Notes: generated by a model from the sequence alone, not told the origin. DNA of 41,877 bases from an uncultured Prevotellaceae bacterium (GCA_946407895.1 CAMJQA010000002.1:1-41877); one strand, 5' to 3'. Counted from the first letter of the stretch, positions 18,244-27,130 are shown. Translations and numbers: made by a program.

Positions 18244-20022
18244 ATGTATAGGACAAAGACGTGTGGAGAGCTGCGGCTCTCCGATGTTGGACAGGAAGTG
18301 ACTCTGGCCGGATGGGTACAGAGTGTACACAATTTGGGCGCACTTACCTTTGTGGACCTGCGCGACCGCTATGGCATTACGCAGCTTGCGTTTACCGAGG
18401 ATGCCTCCGAGGAACTGAGGAAGGCAGCCGGGCGTCTCGGTCGTGAATATGTGCTGCAGGCAACAGGCAAGGTAGCCGAGCGTTACAGCAAGAACAAGAA
18501 CCTGCCCACCGGAGATATTGAAATCCTGGTGAGCGAGCTTAATATCCTCAACGAGAGTCAGACTCCGCCCTTTACCATTGAGGAGGAGAGTGACGGTGGC
18601 GACGACCTGCGCATGAAGTATCGCTATCTTGACCTTCGACGCCCGTGTGTGAGGAAGAACCTTGAGTTGCGTCACCGCATGACGATGGAGGTTCGCCGCT
18701 ACCTCGACTCGAAGGGTTTCCTGGAGATTGAGACGCCTATGCTGATTGGTTCCACCCCGGAAGGTGCACGTGACTTTGTAGTGCCCAGCCGTATGAACCC
18801 CGGCCAGTTTTATGCATTGCCGCAGAGTCCTCAGACCCTGAAGCAGTTGCTGATGGTTGCGGGAATGGACCGCTACTTCCAGATTGTGAAGTGTTTCCGC
18901 GACGAGGACCTGAGAGCTGACCGCCAGCCCGAGTTTACACAGATTGACTGTGAGATGTCATTTGTGTATCAGGAGGATATCCTGCAGCTCTTTGAGGGCA
19001 TGGCCAAGCATCTTTTCCGTGAGTTGCGCGGCGTAGAGCTCACCGAGCCCTTCCCCCGTATGAGCTGGGACGATGCCATGCGCCTTTACGGCTCCGACAA
19101 GCCCGATACCCGCTTTGGCATGCAGTTTGTTGAGCTGAAGAGCAAGGACCAGCCAAGCCTCTTCCCCGAGGGCTTTGCCGTATTTGACAATGCAGCCTTC
19201 ATAGCCGGTATCTGCGCTACGGGCCAGGCTGAATATACACGCAAGCAGCTTGACCAGCTTACCGACTTTGTGCGTCGTCCTCAGATAGGAGCCAAGGGAC
19301 TCGTCTATGCACGAGTACAGGCTGACGGCTCAGTGAAGTCCAGTGTGGATAAGTTCTACAGTGGCGATGTGATGCAGGCTGTTGCCCAGAAGATGAATGC
19401 CCAGCCGGGTGACCTTATCCTCATCCTTTCGGGTGACGATGCAATGCGAGTACGTAAGCAGCTCTGCGAATTGCGCCTTGAGATGGGCACGCGTATGGGC
19501 CTGCGCGACAAGAACAAGTTCTCTCTCCTCTGGGTTGTGGACTTTCCCATGTTCGAGTGGAGCGAGGAGGAGGGCCGCCTCATGGCAATGCACCATCCCT
19601 TTACTCACCCCAAGGAGGAGGATATCCCACTGCTTGATACAGATCCCGCAGCCGTGCGTGCAGATGCCTACGACATGGTATGCAACGGTGTTGAGGTGGG
19701 CGGTGGCTCAATCCGAATACATGACCAGGACCTCCAGGCCAAGATGTTCCAGATCCTCGGCTTCACGCCCGAGAAGGCACAGCAGCAGTTTGGCTTCCTG
19801 ATGAACGCCTTCCGCTATGGTGCACCTCCTCATGGTGGCCTGGCCTACGGTCTGGACCGCTGGGTAAGCCTCTTTGCCGGGCTCGACAGCATTCGCGACT
19901 GTATAGCCTTCCCGAAGAACAACAGTGGTCGCGACGTCATGCTTGATGCACCTGGAGCCCTCGACCAGAAGCAGCTTGATGAACTCTGCCTTGCCCTGGA
20001 TCTTCCCGAGTCAAAGGCTTAG
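18244..20022 (+). CDS. aspS: Aspartyl-tRNA synthetase
   Basis: A 592-residue class IIb synthetase charging tRNA-Asp in the cytoplasm. The N-terminal OB-fold anticodon domain (~1-110; [20 protein letters not shown]) is followed by motif 1 around [16 protein letters not shown], motif 2 in [19 protein letters not shown] and motif 3 [16 protein letters not shown]. The bacterial GAD insertion lies between motifs 2 and 3 (~300-420). The length is normal. The 5' region is very AT-rich without a clear promoter box. Two hairpins follow the stop. Confidence 0.97.
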   Translation: MYRTKTCGELRLSDVGQEVTLAGWVQSVHNLGALTFVDLRDRYGITQLAFTEDASEELRKAAGRLGREYVLQATGKVAERYSKNKNLPTGDIEILVSELNILNESQTPPFTIEEESDGGDDLRMKYRYLDLRRPCVRKNLELRHRMTMEVRRYLDSKGFLEIETPMLIGSTPEGARDFVVPSRMNPGQFYALPQSPQTLKQLLMVAGMDRYFQIVKCFRDEDLRADRQPEFTQIDCEMSFVYQEDILQLFEGMAKHLFRELRGVELTEPFPRMSWDDAMRLYGSDKPDTRFGMQFVELKSKDQPSLFPEGFAVFDNAAFIAGICATGQAEYTRKQLDQLTDFVRRPQIGAKGLVYARVQADGSVKSSVDKFYSGDVMQAVAQKMNAQPGDLILILSGDDAMRVRKQLCELRLEMGTRMGLRDKNKFSLLWVVDFPMFEWSEEEGRLMAMHHPFTHPKEEDIPLLDTDPAAVRADAYDMVCNGVEVGGGSIRIHDQDLQAKMFQILGFTPEKAQQQFGFLMNAFRYGAPPHGGLAYGLDRWVSLFAGLDSIRDCIAFPKNNSGRDVMLDAPGALDQKQLDELCLALDLPESKA

Positions 20023-20033
20023 CTGAGCGCTCT

Positions 20034-20132
20034 CCGCTTCCCAGTCATTCCTGGGAGCGGTCTTCAATTCCGAAAAAGACGTACCGATACAGTTGCGCCC
20101 CGGCCTGCTTAAGAGACCGGGGCGCATTTCTG
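20034..20132 (+). terminator. Tandem hairpins ending aspS
   Basis: The first hairpin is CCGCTTCCCAG (20034-20044) with CTGGGAGCGG (20051-20060), with one bulged T. The second is TGCGCCCCGG (20094-20103) with the perfect complement CCGGGGCGCA (20117-20126), then TTTCTGTT. The second is the stronger terminator and may also serve the convergent rng gene. 20133-20216 shows nothing further. Confidence 0.75.
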
Positions 20133-20216
20133 TTAAATAAGGTTACCTTTTCTTCACTATGTTATCCCCGCCGTCAGGATAGAATGGGGTGGGGAGTAAG
20201 GGGGGAGGGAGGCAGA

Positions 20217-21791
20217 TTATCTGATTTCAATCTCCTCCTTCATGTCGATTTCCTGTCCGTTCTGGTCGTAGAACTCGTATTGCAGGAAGGCCAGTTTCTG
20301 GCTGGGTAATACGCGTACACCGAGTCCGTAGCGCATCTGCCAGCGGCGTTTGATTGAGATAATGCCCTGGTTGAGGTAGGCCGCAACATAGGGGTGAACA
20401 TGGAGGGTGAAGCGCTTGATGCCGAGTTTCAGGATGAGGAACTTGATTTTGCCCTCAAGCACTTTGTCGAAGAGGAAACTGCTCTTTATTGTACCCTTTC
20501 CATGGCATGTGGGGCAGGTCTCCTCAACCTGTACGTCCATGACAGGCCTTACCCTTTGGCGGGTAATCTGCATCAGCCCGAACTTAGACAGCGGCAGGAT
20601 GTTGTGGCGTGCACGGTCGCGCTTCATGTTCTCGCACATGTGTTCGTAGAGCTTCTGGCGGTCCTCGGCCAGTTTCATGTCAATGAAATCGACCACGATG
20701 ATTCCGCCCATATCGCGCAGCCTCAGCTGCCTGGCCAGTTCATCGGCCGCTCCCAGGTTGACCTCCAGTGCATTGGCCTCCTGTCCGTCCTTGTTCTTGG
20801 CGCGGTTTCCGCTGTTGACATCAACTACGTGCAGTGCCTCGGTGTGTTCGATGATGAGGTAGGCACCGTGTTTGTATGAAACGGTCTTTCCGAATTCGCT
20901 CTTTATCTGCCGCGTAATGTCGAAGTTGTCGAAGATGGGTAGCTTTCCCTTGTACTGTTTGACAACCTCCACGCGGTCTGGAGCAATGATGGACACGTAG
21001 TCGCGCACCTCCTGGTAAACGTCCTCGCGGTTGACGTAGATGTTCTCATAGCTCGGGTTGAACAGGTCGCGCAGCATGCCCACAGTGCGGCTCGTCTCCT
21101 CATAGACGAGGGTTGGCATGTCTTTGGCCTTCTGGACGCGTTGCATCGTTTCTTCCCATCGCTTGAACAGGATCTTCATCTCCTGGTCAAGCTCGGCCAC
21201 TCTCTTGCCCTCGGCAACCGTGCGCACGATAATGCCGCAGTTCTTGGGCTTGATACTCTGAATGACCTGCTTCAGGCGGGCCCGCTCCTCGGAACTCTTG
21301 ATCTTGGATGAGACGGATACACCGTCTTCAAAAGGCATCAAGACGAGGTAGCGGCCGGGAAACGATATCTCGCACGACAGACGGGGACCCTTGGTGCTGA
21401 TGGGCTCCTTCACAATCTGCACGAGTATTTCCTGTCCCTGCTTGAGTATGTCTTGTACGCTTCCGTCCTTTCCCAGGGCTGGCTGGATGGAAGCTTTGTT
21501 TGGGGAATAGAAGTTCTTCTTGTCGCTCATTACCTGCTTGAGGTATTTGGCAAAGGAGTTGTAATGAATCCCCAGGTCTAAATAGTGAAGAAAGGCATCA
21601 CGCTCGTGTCCCACATTCACGAAACACGCGTTCAGGCCCGGCATGAGTTTTCTCACCCTGGCCACGTACACGTTGCCCACTGAAAACGATGCGCTCTGCT
21701 GCTCTTCCTGGTATTCCACGAGCCGCTTGTCCTCGGTGAGAGCTATCGCAATCTTTTGGGGCTGTACGTCAATAAAGACTTCGCTTGTCAT
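20217..21791 (-). CDS. rng: Ribonuclease G/E family endoribonuclease
   Basis: A 524-residue RNase E/G that cuts single-stranded RNA for rRNA maturation and mRNA decay. The start at 21791 (MTSEVFIDVQPQKIAIALTE) is the family N-terminus. The S1 domain lies at ~35-130 (SVGNVYVARVRKLMPGLNAC), then the RNase H-like/5' sensor region. The DNase I-like domain has the catalytic Mg2+ pair Asp324 (VVDVNSG) and Asp368 (VVDFIDM). The zinc link CPTCHGKG joins protomers. There is no long C-terminal scaffold, so it is G-like in length. It is preceded by a 29-codon gene and a terminator-like hairpin 24 bp before its ATG. Confidence 0.95.
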   Translation of the reverse strand: MTSEVFIDVQPQKIAIALTEDKRLVEYQEEQQSASFSVGNVYVARVRKLMPGLNACFVNVGHERDAFLHYLDLGIHYNSFAKYLKQVMSDKKNFYSPNKASIQPALGKDGSVQDILKQGQEILVQIVKEPISTKGPRLSCEISFPGRYLVLMPFEDGVSVSSKIKSSEERARLKQVIQSIKPKNCGIIVRTVAEGKRVAELDQEMKILFKRWEETMQRVQKAKDMPTLVYEETSRTVGMLRDLFNPSYENIYVNREDVYQEVRDYVSIIAPDRVEVVKQYKGKLPIFDNFDITRQIKSEFGKTVSYKHGAYLIIEHTEALHVVDVNSGNRAKNKDGQEANALEVNLGAADELARQLRLRDMGGIIVVDFIDMKLAEDRQKLYEHMCENMKRDRARHNILPLSKFGLMQITRQRVRPVMDVQVEETCPTCHGKGTIKSSFLFDKVLEGKIKFLILKLGIKRFTLHVHPYVAAYLNQGIISIKRRWQMRYGLGVRVLPSQKLAFLQYEFYDQNGQEIDMKEEIEIR

Positions 21792-21814
21792 AATGTCTTT
21801 CCGTCGGGTTACAT

Positions 21815-21855
21815 AAAAAACTCGGTAACGGGCCACTCAAGCCAACGTCACCGAG
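21815..21855 (-). terminator. Terminator-like hairpin in the rng leader (candidate attenuator)
   Basis: On the minus strand CTCGGTGACG pairs over 10 bp (one G-U) with CGTTACCGAG, directly followed by TTTTTT. It lies between the small basic gene and rng, and ends 24 bp before the rng ATG. No TAnnTTTG box lies between it and rng, so rng must be read through it. Confidence 0.7.
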
Positions 21856-21892
21856 CAGTCTTTCTTTTAAGCTGAGAAACGGAGAGCCTGCT

Positions 21893-21982
21893 TTACTTGC
21901 TCTTATGTCTGTTCTTTCTCAGTCTTTTCTTACGCTTGTGAGTAGACATCTTATGTCTCTTATGCTTCTTTCCGTTTGGCAT
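21893..21982 (-). CDS. 29-residue basic protein, AURKAIP1/COX24-like (ribosomal type)
   Basis: A 29-codon gene: MPNGKKHKRHKMSTHKRKKR followed by nine mostly basic residues. About 60% is Lys/Arg/His with no acidic residue. This matches the short KRxKRMxxHKxRKxxRxxRH pattern of the AURKAIP1/COX24 (DUF1713) family, whose members are small ribosomal-subunit-associated proteins in mitochondria and in some bacteria. It very likely binds rRNA; that is inferred from composition and family. It has its own promoter box (22035-22042) and lies upstream of rng on the same strand. Confidence 0.8.
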   Translation of the reverse strand: MPNGKKHKRHKMSTHKRKKRLRKNRHKSK

Positions 21983-22034
21983 AATTGTTTGTAATTTATG
22001 GGTTAGTACTATATCTATTTCCGATTTCGAAGCG

Positions 22035-22042
22035 CAAAGGTA
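22035..22042 (-). promoter_or_regulatory. -7 box for the COX24-like gene (and probably rng)
   Basis: Minus-strand TACCTTTG fits TAnnTTTG, with about 50 bp of leader before the ATG at 21982. It is the only such box seen upstream of rng. Confidence 0.55.
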
Positions 22043-22137
22043 CAATTTTCCACGCAAAATGAAAAGAAATCGGACGTTTTTTTATACTTAAATGCAAAGT
22101 AAAGCTTGTTTTGCCCGTTAATCTGCGCTTTTTTTTA

Positions 22138-22145
22138 TAAGTTTG
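22138..22145 (+). promoter_or_regulatory. -7 box for mutY
   Basis: TAAGTTTG fits TAnnTTTG, 27 bp before ATG 22173. A TTTG at 22110-22113 has a rather long 24-bp spacing. Confidence 0.5.
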
Positions 22146-22172
22146 CAACCAGTTTGAACCAGAAATAGCCTG

Positions 22173-23201
22173 ATGAACGATATTTTTGCCTATACACTGG
22201 AAACCTGGTATGCCAGCCACGGTAGGCAGCTGCCATGGCGCCAGACGAGCGACCCCTATTGCATCTGGCTTTCGGAAGTCATCCTGCAGCAGACCCAGGT
22301 TGCCCAGGGCTTGGCCTACTACAACCGCTTTGTTAGCCGTTTCCCCGATGCACAGAGTCTGGCGGATGCCAGCGAGGACGAGGTGATGTTGCTCTGGCAG
22401 GGGCTGGGCTACTATAGCAGGGCACGTAACCTGCATGCTGCGGCAAAGCAGATAGCCCAGGCCGGTGCTTTCCCTGACGATTATGACTCCATACGCCGGC
22501 TGAAGGGGGTGGGCGACTATACAGCCGCTGCCATTGCCAGCATAGCCTTCGGACTTCCGTATGCCGTGCTCGATGGTAATGTCTATCGCGTACTGGCCCG
22601 CTATTTCGGGCTACAGACGCCAATTGATACATCTGCAGGCCACAAGGAGTTCCGTTTGCTAGCCGACGAACTGTTGGACCGTCGTCGTCCGGCTCTCTAT
22701 AATCAGGCTATCATGGATTTCGGGGCATTGCAGTGCACACCCCGTTCACCCCGTTGTCAGGACTGTCCGTTGGCCGACTCATGCCAGGCCCTGGCTGCAA
22801 ATCTTGTGGATAGCTTGCCCCGCAAGTCAAGGCGACAGCGGGTAATCGACCGCTACTTTACATATTTGTACATAAGTTCGCCCGACGGCAGGCTCTTCAT
22901 CCAGCGCCGCGGGGCGGGTGACATTTGGCAGGGACTGTATCAGCTGCCACTCATCGAAACCCCGTCACCCCTTTCTTTGCAGGACATGGCCTTGCGGTTT
23001 CCCGGTTGCGATGCTGAGCTTTTGGTTGACGGTCTTACCCATCAGCTTACCCATCAGTTGCTGCACGCCCAGTGTTATGCAATTCGCTCTTCGTCGTATG
23101 CAGAAACCGTGCCCGATGGGTTGTGGGTTCCATTACAGAACCTGCAGGATTATGCCATGCCACAACTACTTGTTCGCATAATCAGAAAAATATCCCGTTG
23201 A
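22173..23201 (+). CDS. mutY: A/G-specific adenine DNA glycosylase
   Basis: 342 residues. It removes adenine opposite 8-oxoguanine in base-excision repair. Catalytic Glu35 lies in SEVILQQTQV. The helix-hairpin-helix LKGVGDYTAAAIASIAFG is followed by catalytic Asp134 in VLDGNVYRVLAR. The [4Fe-4S] cluster ligands are Cys188, Cys195, Cys198 and Cys204 (C-x6-C-x2-C-x5-C). The C-terminal NUDIX-like domain (~225-342), which recognises 8-oxoG, is present. ssb follows 58 bp downstream with its own promoter; the order mutY-ssb-gldE is typical of Bacteroidota. Confidence 0.96.
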   Translation: MNDIFAYTLETWYASHGRQLPWRQTSDPYCIWLSEVILQQTQVAQGLAYYNRFVSRFPDAQSLADASEDEVMLLWQGLGYYSRARNLHAAAKQIAQAGAFPDDYDSIRRLKGVGDYTAAAIASIAFGLPYAVLDGNVYRVLARYFGLQTPIDTSAGHKEFRLLADELLDRRRPALYNQAIMDFGALQCTPRSPRCQDCPLADSCQALAANLVDSLPRKSRRQRVIDRYFTYLYISSPDGRLFIQRRGAGDIWQGLYQLPLIETPSPLSLQDMALRFPGCDAELLVDGLTHQLTHQLLHAQCYAIRSSSYAETVPDGLWVPLQNLQDYAMPQLLVRIIRKISR

Positions 23202-23204
23202 ATA

Positions 23205-23236
23205 TTTGGCGCACAATATAAAAAGTAGTAACTTTG
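23205..23236 (+). promoter_or_regulatory. Promoter for ssb
   Basis: -33 TTTG (23205-23208), exactly 20 bp, -7 TAACTTTG (23229-23236). It starts 3 bp after the mutY stop and leaves a leader of about 18 nt before ATG 23259. Confidence 0.8.
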
Positions 23237-23258
23237 CCCGGCAAATACATAAAAGAAT

Positions 23259-23660
23259 ATGAATAAAGTAATGCTTATAGGCAATGTCGGGAAGGAGCCC
23301 GATATAAGATATATGGATCAGGGCGTCTGCGTAGCTAGCGTGACCCTTGCGACAACCGAGCGTGGTTACAAGCTGCAGAGTGGGGCAGAAGTGCCCGACC
23401 GTACCGAGTGGCACAATGTAGTGTTGTGGCGTGGCCTGGCCGAGACTGTGGAGAAGTATGTCCACAAGGGTGACAAACTATATATCGAGGGCAAGATACA
23501 TACCCGCAGCTACGATGACCGCAACGGTGTGAAACGCTACGTCACCGAGGTCTGGGCTGATGCAATGGAGATGCTTACTCCGAAAACAGTGTCACAGCCT
23601 CAACCGCAAGGTGCTCAGCCTTCGCAGCCTTCGGCACAGCCCACTGAGGCACCCTTTTGA
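23259..23660 (+). CDS. ssb: Single-stranded DNA-binding protein
   Basis: 133 residues. The OB fold (~1-105) begins MNKVMLIGNVGKEPDIRYMD and contains WHNVVLWRGLAETVEKYVHKGDKLYIEGKI. The Gln/Pro/Ser linker is very short. The C-terminal tip ends EAPF rather than the acidic DDxPF-type tip that recruits partner proteins in many bacteria; only one Glu remains, so partner binding may differ or another SSB may exist. gldE follows after 23 bp. Confidence 0.95.
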   Translation: MNKVMLIGNVGKEPDIRYMDQGVCVASVTLATTERGYKLQSGAEVPDRTEWHNVVLWRGLAETVEKYVHKGDKLYIEGKIHTRSYDDRNGVKRYVTEVWADAMEMLTPKTVSQPQPQGAQPSQPSAQPTEAPF

Positions 23661-23683
23661 TGTCTAACTAATCCTATATAGAC

Positions 23684-25009
23684 TTGGACCCGTATTCGCT
23701 ATACCAAACCTTTCTGGAACCCTTTTCGGTCATAACCTTCTCGGCTCCCGGCACGGGTGCCGTCATAGCTCTGCTTATTAGCATAGCCTTGCTCTTTTGC
23801 TCTGCTTTCGTCTCTGCCAGCGAGATAGCCTTTTTCAGCTTGTCGCCTACCGACCTCAGCGAAGTCGAGGAGCAGCGTCATGCCTCCGACGCCAAGATAC
23901 TTGGCCTCCGGCAAGACAGCGAGCGCCTGCTGGCTACCATCCTCATCAGTAACAACCTGGTTAACATAGCCATTGTTACATTGCTGGATTACTTCTTCCT
24001 GCAGGTCATGCACTTTGGCAACAGCCTCTTGATAGAGTTCCTGTTTATGACTGTCATCCTTACCTTCCTGCTCCTTCTTTTCGGTGAGGTTGTTCCCAAG
24101 ATCTACAGTTCACAGCATTCACTGGCATTCTGCCGGTTCTCGGCTCCTGCACTTTGCGTGCTCAACAAGTTGTGGAGTCCACTTAGCCAGGTGCTCATCC
24201 GCAGTCGCGTAGTCACCGAGCGTTTTGTACATTCCGAGCCTCAAAGCCTAACCGTTGATGACCTGGAAAAGGCCATGGAACTGACAGACCAAAAGGATAT
24301 TGCCCAGGAGAGCAGCATGTTGCAGGGCATTATACGGTTCGGTGGTGAGACGGCTCGCGAGGTGATGACCAGCCGTGTGGATATTGTCAGCCTGGATATC
24401 ACTACGCCCTATCCCCAGGTGCTTAGTTCCATCGTAGAGAATAACTATAGCCGCATCCCCATCTATCAGGGTTCGCAGGACAACATCAAGGGGGTGCTCT
24501 ATATCAAGGACCTGCTGCCACACCTGGGAAAACCGTCGAATTTCCGTTGGCAGAGCCTTATTCGTCCGCCATACTTCGTGCCCGAGACCAAAATGATTGA
24601 CGATCTGCTGCGTGATTTCCAGGCCAACAAGGTTCACATAGCCATTGTTGTGGATGAGTTTGGCGGAACGAGTGGTATCGTTACGATGGAGGATATTATA
24701 GAGGAGATTGTTGGCGAGATAAATGACGAGTATGATGATGAGGAGCAGCCCTTCACCCGCCTGAACCAGAATACCTATGTCTTCGAGGGAAAGACCTTGC
24801 TGACAGACTTTACGAAGATACTGAAGCTGGACGACGAACTCTTTGATCCCGTCCAGGGAGATGCCGATACGTTGGCAGGCCTATTGCTTGAAATTAAGGG
24901 CGACTTCCCCGATCTGCACGAGAAAATAACATACGAAAACCTTACCTTTGAAGTTATGGAGATGGACGACCGGCGCATCGTTAAGATTAAGGTTGTAGTG
25001 AAGAGTTAG
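23684..25009 (+). CDS. gldE: GldE-like CNNM/CBS/CorC-domain membrane protein
   Basis: A 441-residue hemolysin-C/CNNM family protein: N-terminal transmembrane DUF21 domain (~25-180), paired CBS domains (~210-340; VMTSRVDIVSLDITTPYP and VVDEFGGTSGIVTMEDIIEEIVGEI), and a C-terminal CorC/HlyC domain. In gliding Bacteroidota this gene is gldE; relatives transport Mg2+/Co2+ or other divalent ions. The frame has no upstream ATG after the in-frame stop at 23669-23671, so TTG 23684 is the best start. gldD, which follows gldE in gliding species, is absent here, so a gliding role is unlikely. Confidence 0.87.
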   Translation: MDPYSLYQTFLEPFSVITFSAPGTGAVIALLISIALLFCSAFVSASEIAFFSLSPTDLSEVEEQRHASDAKILGLRQDSERLLATILISNNLVNIAIVTLLDYFFLQVMHFGNSLLIEFLFMTVILTFLLLLFGEVVPKIYSSQHSLAFCRFSAPALCVLNKLWSPLSQVLIRSRVVTERFVHSEPQSLTVDDLEKAMELTDQKDIAQESSMLQGIIRFGGETAREVMTSRVDIVSLDITTPYPQVLSSIVENNYSRIPIYQGSQDNIKGVLYIKDLLPHLGKPSNFRWQSLIRPPYFVPETKMIDDLLRDFQANKVHIAIVVDEFGGTSGIVTMEDIIEEIVGEINDEYDDEEQPFTRLNQNTYVFEGKTLLTDFTKILKLDDELFDPVQGDADTLAGLLLEIKGDFPDLHEKITYENLTFEVMEMDDRRIVKIKVVVKS

Positions 25010-25069
25010 TCCCTCATATTGTTCATTTGCCCCCAAACATCCCCATAACTCACATATAATAGTAAAATA

Positions 25070-25528
25070 ATGAACAGAGAAAATGAAGGCCTTCAGGCCC
25101 TTGGACGTAAAACACAATACAGTCAGGATTATGCTCCCGAAGTGCTGGAGTCATTTCAAAACAAACATCCCGAGAACGATTATTGGGTGCGCTTCAACTG
25201 CCCCGAGTTTACAAGTCTGTGCCCCATAACGGGCCAGCCCGATTTTGCCGAGATTCGCATCAGCTACCTGCCCGATCAGCGTATGGTCGAGAGCAAGAGC
25301 CTGAAGCTCTATCTCTTTTCTTTCCGCAATCATGGCGATTTCCATGAGGATTGTGTGAATAAGATTATGAAGGACCTTATCCGCCTGATGGACCCAAAGT
25401 ATATTGAGGTGACAGGCATATTCACCCCTCGTGGCGGAATCAGCATCTATCCCTATGCCAATTATGGCCGGCCGGGCACTAAATATGAGGAGATGGCCCA
25501 GTTCCGCCTTCTCCACCACGATCTTTAA
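25070..25528 (+). CDS. queF: NADPH-dependent 7-cyano-7-deazaguanine (preQ0) reductase
   Basis: 152 residues, unimodular QueF. It reduces preQ0 to preQ1 in queuosine biosynthesis. The nucleophilic Cys is in [13 protein letters not shown], which forms the thioimide with preQ0. The QueF motif [17 protein letters not shown] binds NADPH, and the conserved HEDC follows. Other queuosine genes are not adjacent. The upstream 60 bp do not resemble a preQ1 riboswitch. Confidence 0.96.
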   Translation: MNRENEGLQALGRKTQYSQDYAPEVLESFQNKHPENDYWVRFNCPEFTSLCPITGQPDFAEIRISYLPDQRMVESKSLKLYLFSFRNHGDFHEDCVNKIMKDLIRLMDPKYIEVTGIFTPRGGISIYPYANYGRPGTKYEEMAQFRLLHHDL

Positions 25529-25567
25529 TGGTCCCATAGGTGTCCGGCATCGTGTGAGGACATAAAA

Positions 25568-25611
25568 GAATGAACCTTTGAGCCCGGTGTGGGCCAAAAG
25601 GGGTTTCATTC
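25568..25611. other. Long imperfect hairpin after queF
   Basis: The left arm (25568-25585, starting GAATGAACC) pairs with the right arm (25591-25611, ending GGTTTCATTC) with 3-4 bulged bases and a 5-nt loop GGTGT. The T run (TTCTTTTATG) is on the minus-strand side; on the plus strand no T run follows. It may end queF transcription inefficiently or block antisense reading. Confidence 0.4.
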
Positions 25612-25664
25612 CATTAGCCGTTTATCAATTTACGAAAAACAATATAAACTGTATAAAATAAGCA

Positions 25665-26234
25665 ATGACTATACAAGAATTCCGGGAATATATGGCATCG
25701 GGGAAGCCTGTCATAGGCGGCTCTGATGTTCACATGATGTTCCACCAGTTGTCGCAGGAGGCTCTGAAGATAACAGCTGAGATTAACGGCAGTTATCACA
25801 CTCCCGAGGAGCTTCACACTTTGCTGGAGCAACTCTGGGGACGTGAAGTGCCCAAGACGGTAGGCATGTTCCCGCCGTTTCATACCGATTGCGGTAAGAA
25901 CACCGTCGTTGGCGAACGCGTGTTCATCAATATGGGCTGCAAGTTCCAGGATCAGGGAGGCATCACCATCGATGAGGGCGCACTCATTGGCCATAATGTA
26001 GTGCTGGCCACCATCAACCACGACCTTGACCCAGCCAAGCGCCAGAGCATGTCGTATGCCCCCATCCATATCGGTAAGAACGTGTGGATAGGAGCCAATG
26101 CGACTGTTCTTGCAGGCGTGACCATCGGCGATGGGGCAGTAGTGGCCGCTGGTGCCGTGGTTACAAAAGATGTAGAGCCGAACACGATTGTTGGCGGTGT
26201 ACCAGCCAAGTTGATTAAAAAGATTGAAATATAA
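25665..26234 (+). CDS. Sugar O-acetyltransferase (maa/LacA-like, left-handed beta helix)
   Basis: 189 residues. Hexapeptide repeats (~70-185) build a left-handed beta helix: [18 protein letters not shown], then [20 protein letters not shown], then [10 protein letters not shown] at the end. The acetyl-transfer His is likely in [12 protein letters not shown], the position used by maltose/galactoside acetyltransferases. The N-terminal helices differ from the usual DEKMLAG start, so the acceptor is uncertain. It starts the accessory-looking plus-strand run. Confidence 0.87.
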   Translation: MTIQEFREYMASGKPVIGGSDVHMMFHQLSQEALKITAEINGSYHTPEELHTLLEQLWGREVPKTVGMFPPFHTDCGKNTVVGERVFINMGCKFQDQGGITIDEGALIGHNVVLATINHDLDPAKRQSMSYAPIHIGKNVWIGANATVLAGVTIGDGAVVAAGAVVTKDVEPNTIVGGVPAKLIKKIEI

Positions 26235-26255
26235 ACTGATAAATCGGAATTTATA

Positions 26256-26504
26256 ATGAAGAATTATTTTCTAAAATCTATAGTACCAGCAATTGCATTC
26301 ACCGTTATTTATTTCCTGATAGACATTGCTATTGGGAAAAAGCATCCTTTTGAGGATTATGCAATACAGGCTATCATTTTCATAGTTGTTTTCGGACTTG
26401 GTACTTATCTCAATGATAAAGGTTGGAACTCTTGGAAGAAGGTTAGAAGTTTTCTTGGGCTATACCGAGGCAAAGCCAAAGATGAACAAGCGAGAGGGGA
26501 GTGA
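26256..26504 (+). CDS. Small two-TM membrane protein, unknown
   Basis: 82 residues with two hydrophobic helices (~8-27 SIVPAIAFTVIYFLIDIAIG and ~36-51 IQAIIFIVVFGLGTY) and a basic cytoplasmic tail (WKKVRSFLGLYRGKAK). It starts 21 bp after the acetyltransferase stop and is followed closely by the GNAT gene. I do not recognise a family. The region is more AT-rich than its neighbours. Confidence 0.65.
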   Translation: MKNYFLKSIVPAIAFTVIYFLIDIAIGKKHPFEDYAIQAIIFIVVFGLGTYLNDKGWNSWKKVRSFLGLYRGKAKDEQARGE

Positions 26505-26550
26505 TGCTTGCATCCGCTCTTCCGAGCGAAGAGGAATTCGACAAAGTCAA

Positions 26551-27117
26551 ATGATGATTGAGATAAAGAATGCACGGAAAGAACAATCTCCTGACATTGC
26601 GCGGCTGATTATGACGGCAATGACCGACGATTGTTGCCTGCATTTCTGTGGAGTGGGGTATGGGCTGGAGGACTTCCGGAGGATGATGACTATGCTCGTG
26701 GAGCGTGAAGACTCACAATATAGTTACCGTAATACGTTGGTGGCCATGGATGGAGACCGGTTGGTCGGGATTGCCGTCAGTTATGATGGCGGTCGCCTGC
26801 ACGAGCTTCGCCAGGCTTTCGTCGAAGCTGCAAAGGCGTGCATTGGCAAGGATCATTCTGGAATGGACGATGAGACGCAGGCAGGCGAACTTTATCTCGA
26901 CTCGCTGGCCGTGCTGCCCGACTATCGCCGTCAAGGCATTGCCCGGCGACTGCTGAAAGCCACTAAGGAGAAAGCTGACCGTATGGGGCTGCCCTGTGTG
27001 GGATTGCTGGTTGACAAGGGAAATCCGGCTGGCGAGTCTCTTTACGTCTCCGTCGGTTTCCGTTATGTGAACGACAACTCGTGGGGTGGCCACCCGATGA
27101 AACATTTGGTGATGTAA
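26551..27117 (+). CDS. GNAT family N-acetyltransferase
   Basis: 188 residues from the ATG at 26551 (MMIEIKNARKEQSPDIARLI). In-frame codons further upstream run through the preceding gene and are not needed. The acetyl-CoA site is clear: LDSLAVLPDYRRQGIARRLL, with the R/Q-x-x-G-x-A loop RRQGIA. The C-terminal GESLYVSVGFRYVNDNSWGG matches the GNAT end with a bulky Tyr. The substrate is unknown. Confidence 0.88.
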   Translation: MMIEIKNARKEQSPDIARLIMTAMTDDCCLHFCGVGYGLEDFRRMMTMLVEREDSQYSYRNTLVAMDGDRLVGIAVSYDGGRLHELRQAFVEAAKACIGKDHSGMDDETQAGELYLDSLAVLPDYRRQGIARRLLKATKEKADRMGLPCVGLLVDKGNPAGESLYVSVGFRYVNDNSWGGHPMKHLVM

Positions 27118-27130
27118 TGATTGTTAGAGA

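Noticed and set aside
25010..25069. preQ1 riboswitch before queF
   Set aside because: The leader is too short and lacks the conserved preQ1-I loop and A-rich tail pattern.
26386..26550. Longer N-terminus for the GNAT protein
   Set aside because: It overlaps the small membrane-protein gene in another frame and adds sequence unlike GNAT proteins; ATG 26551 gives a normal start.
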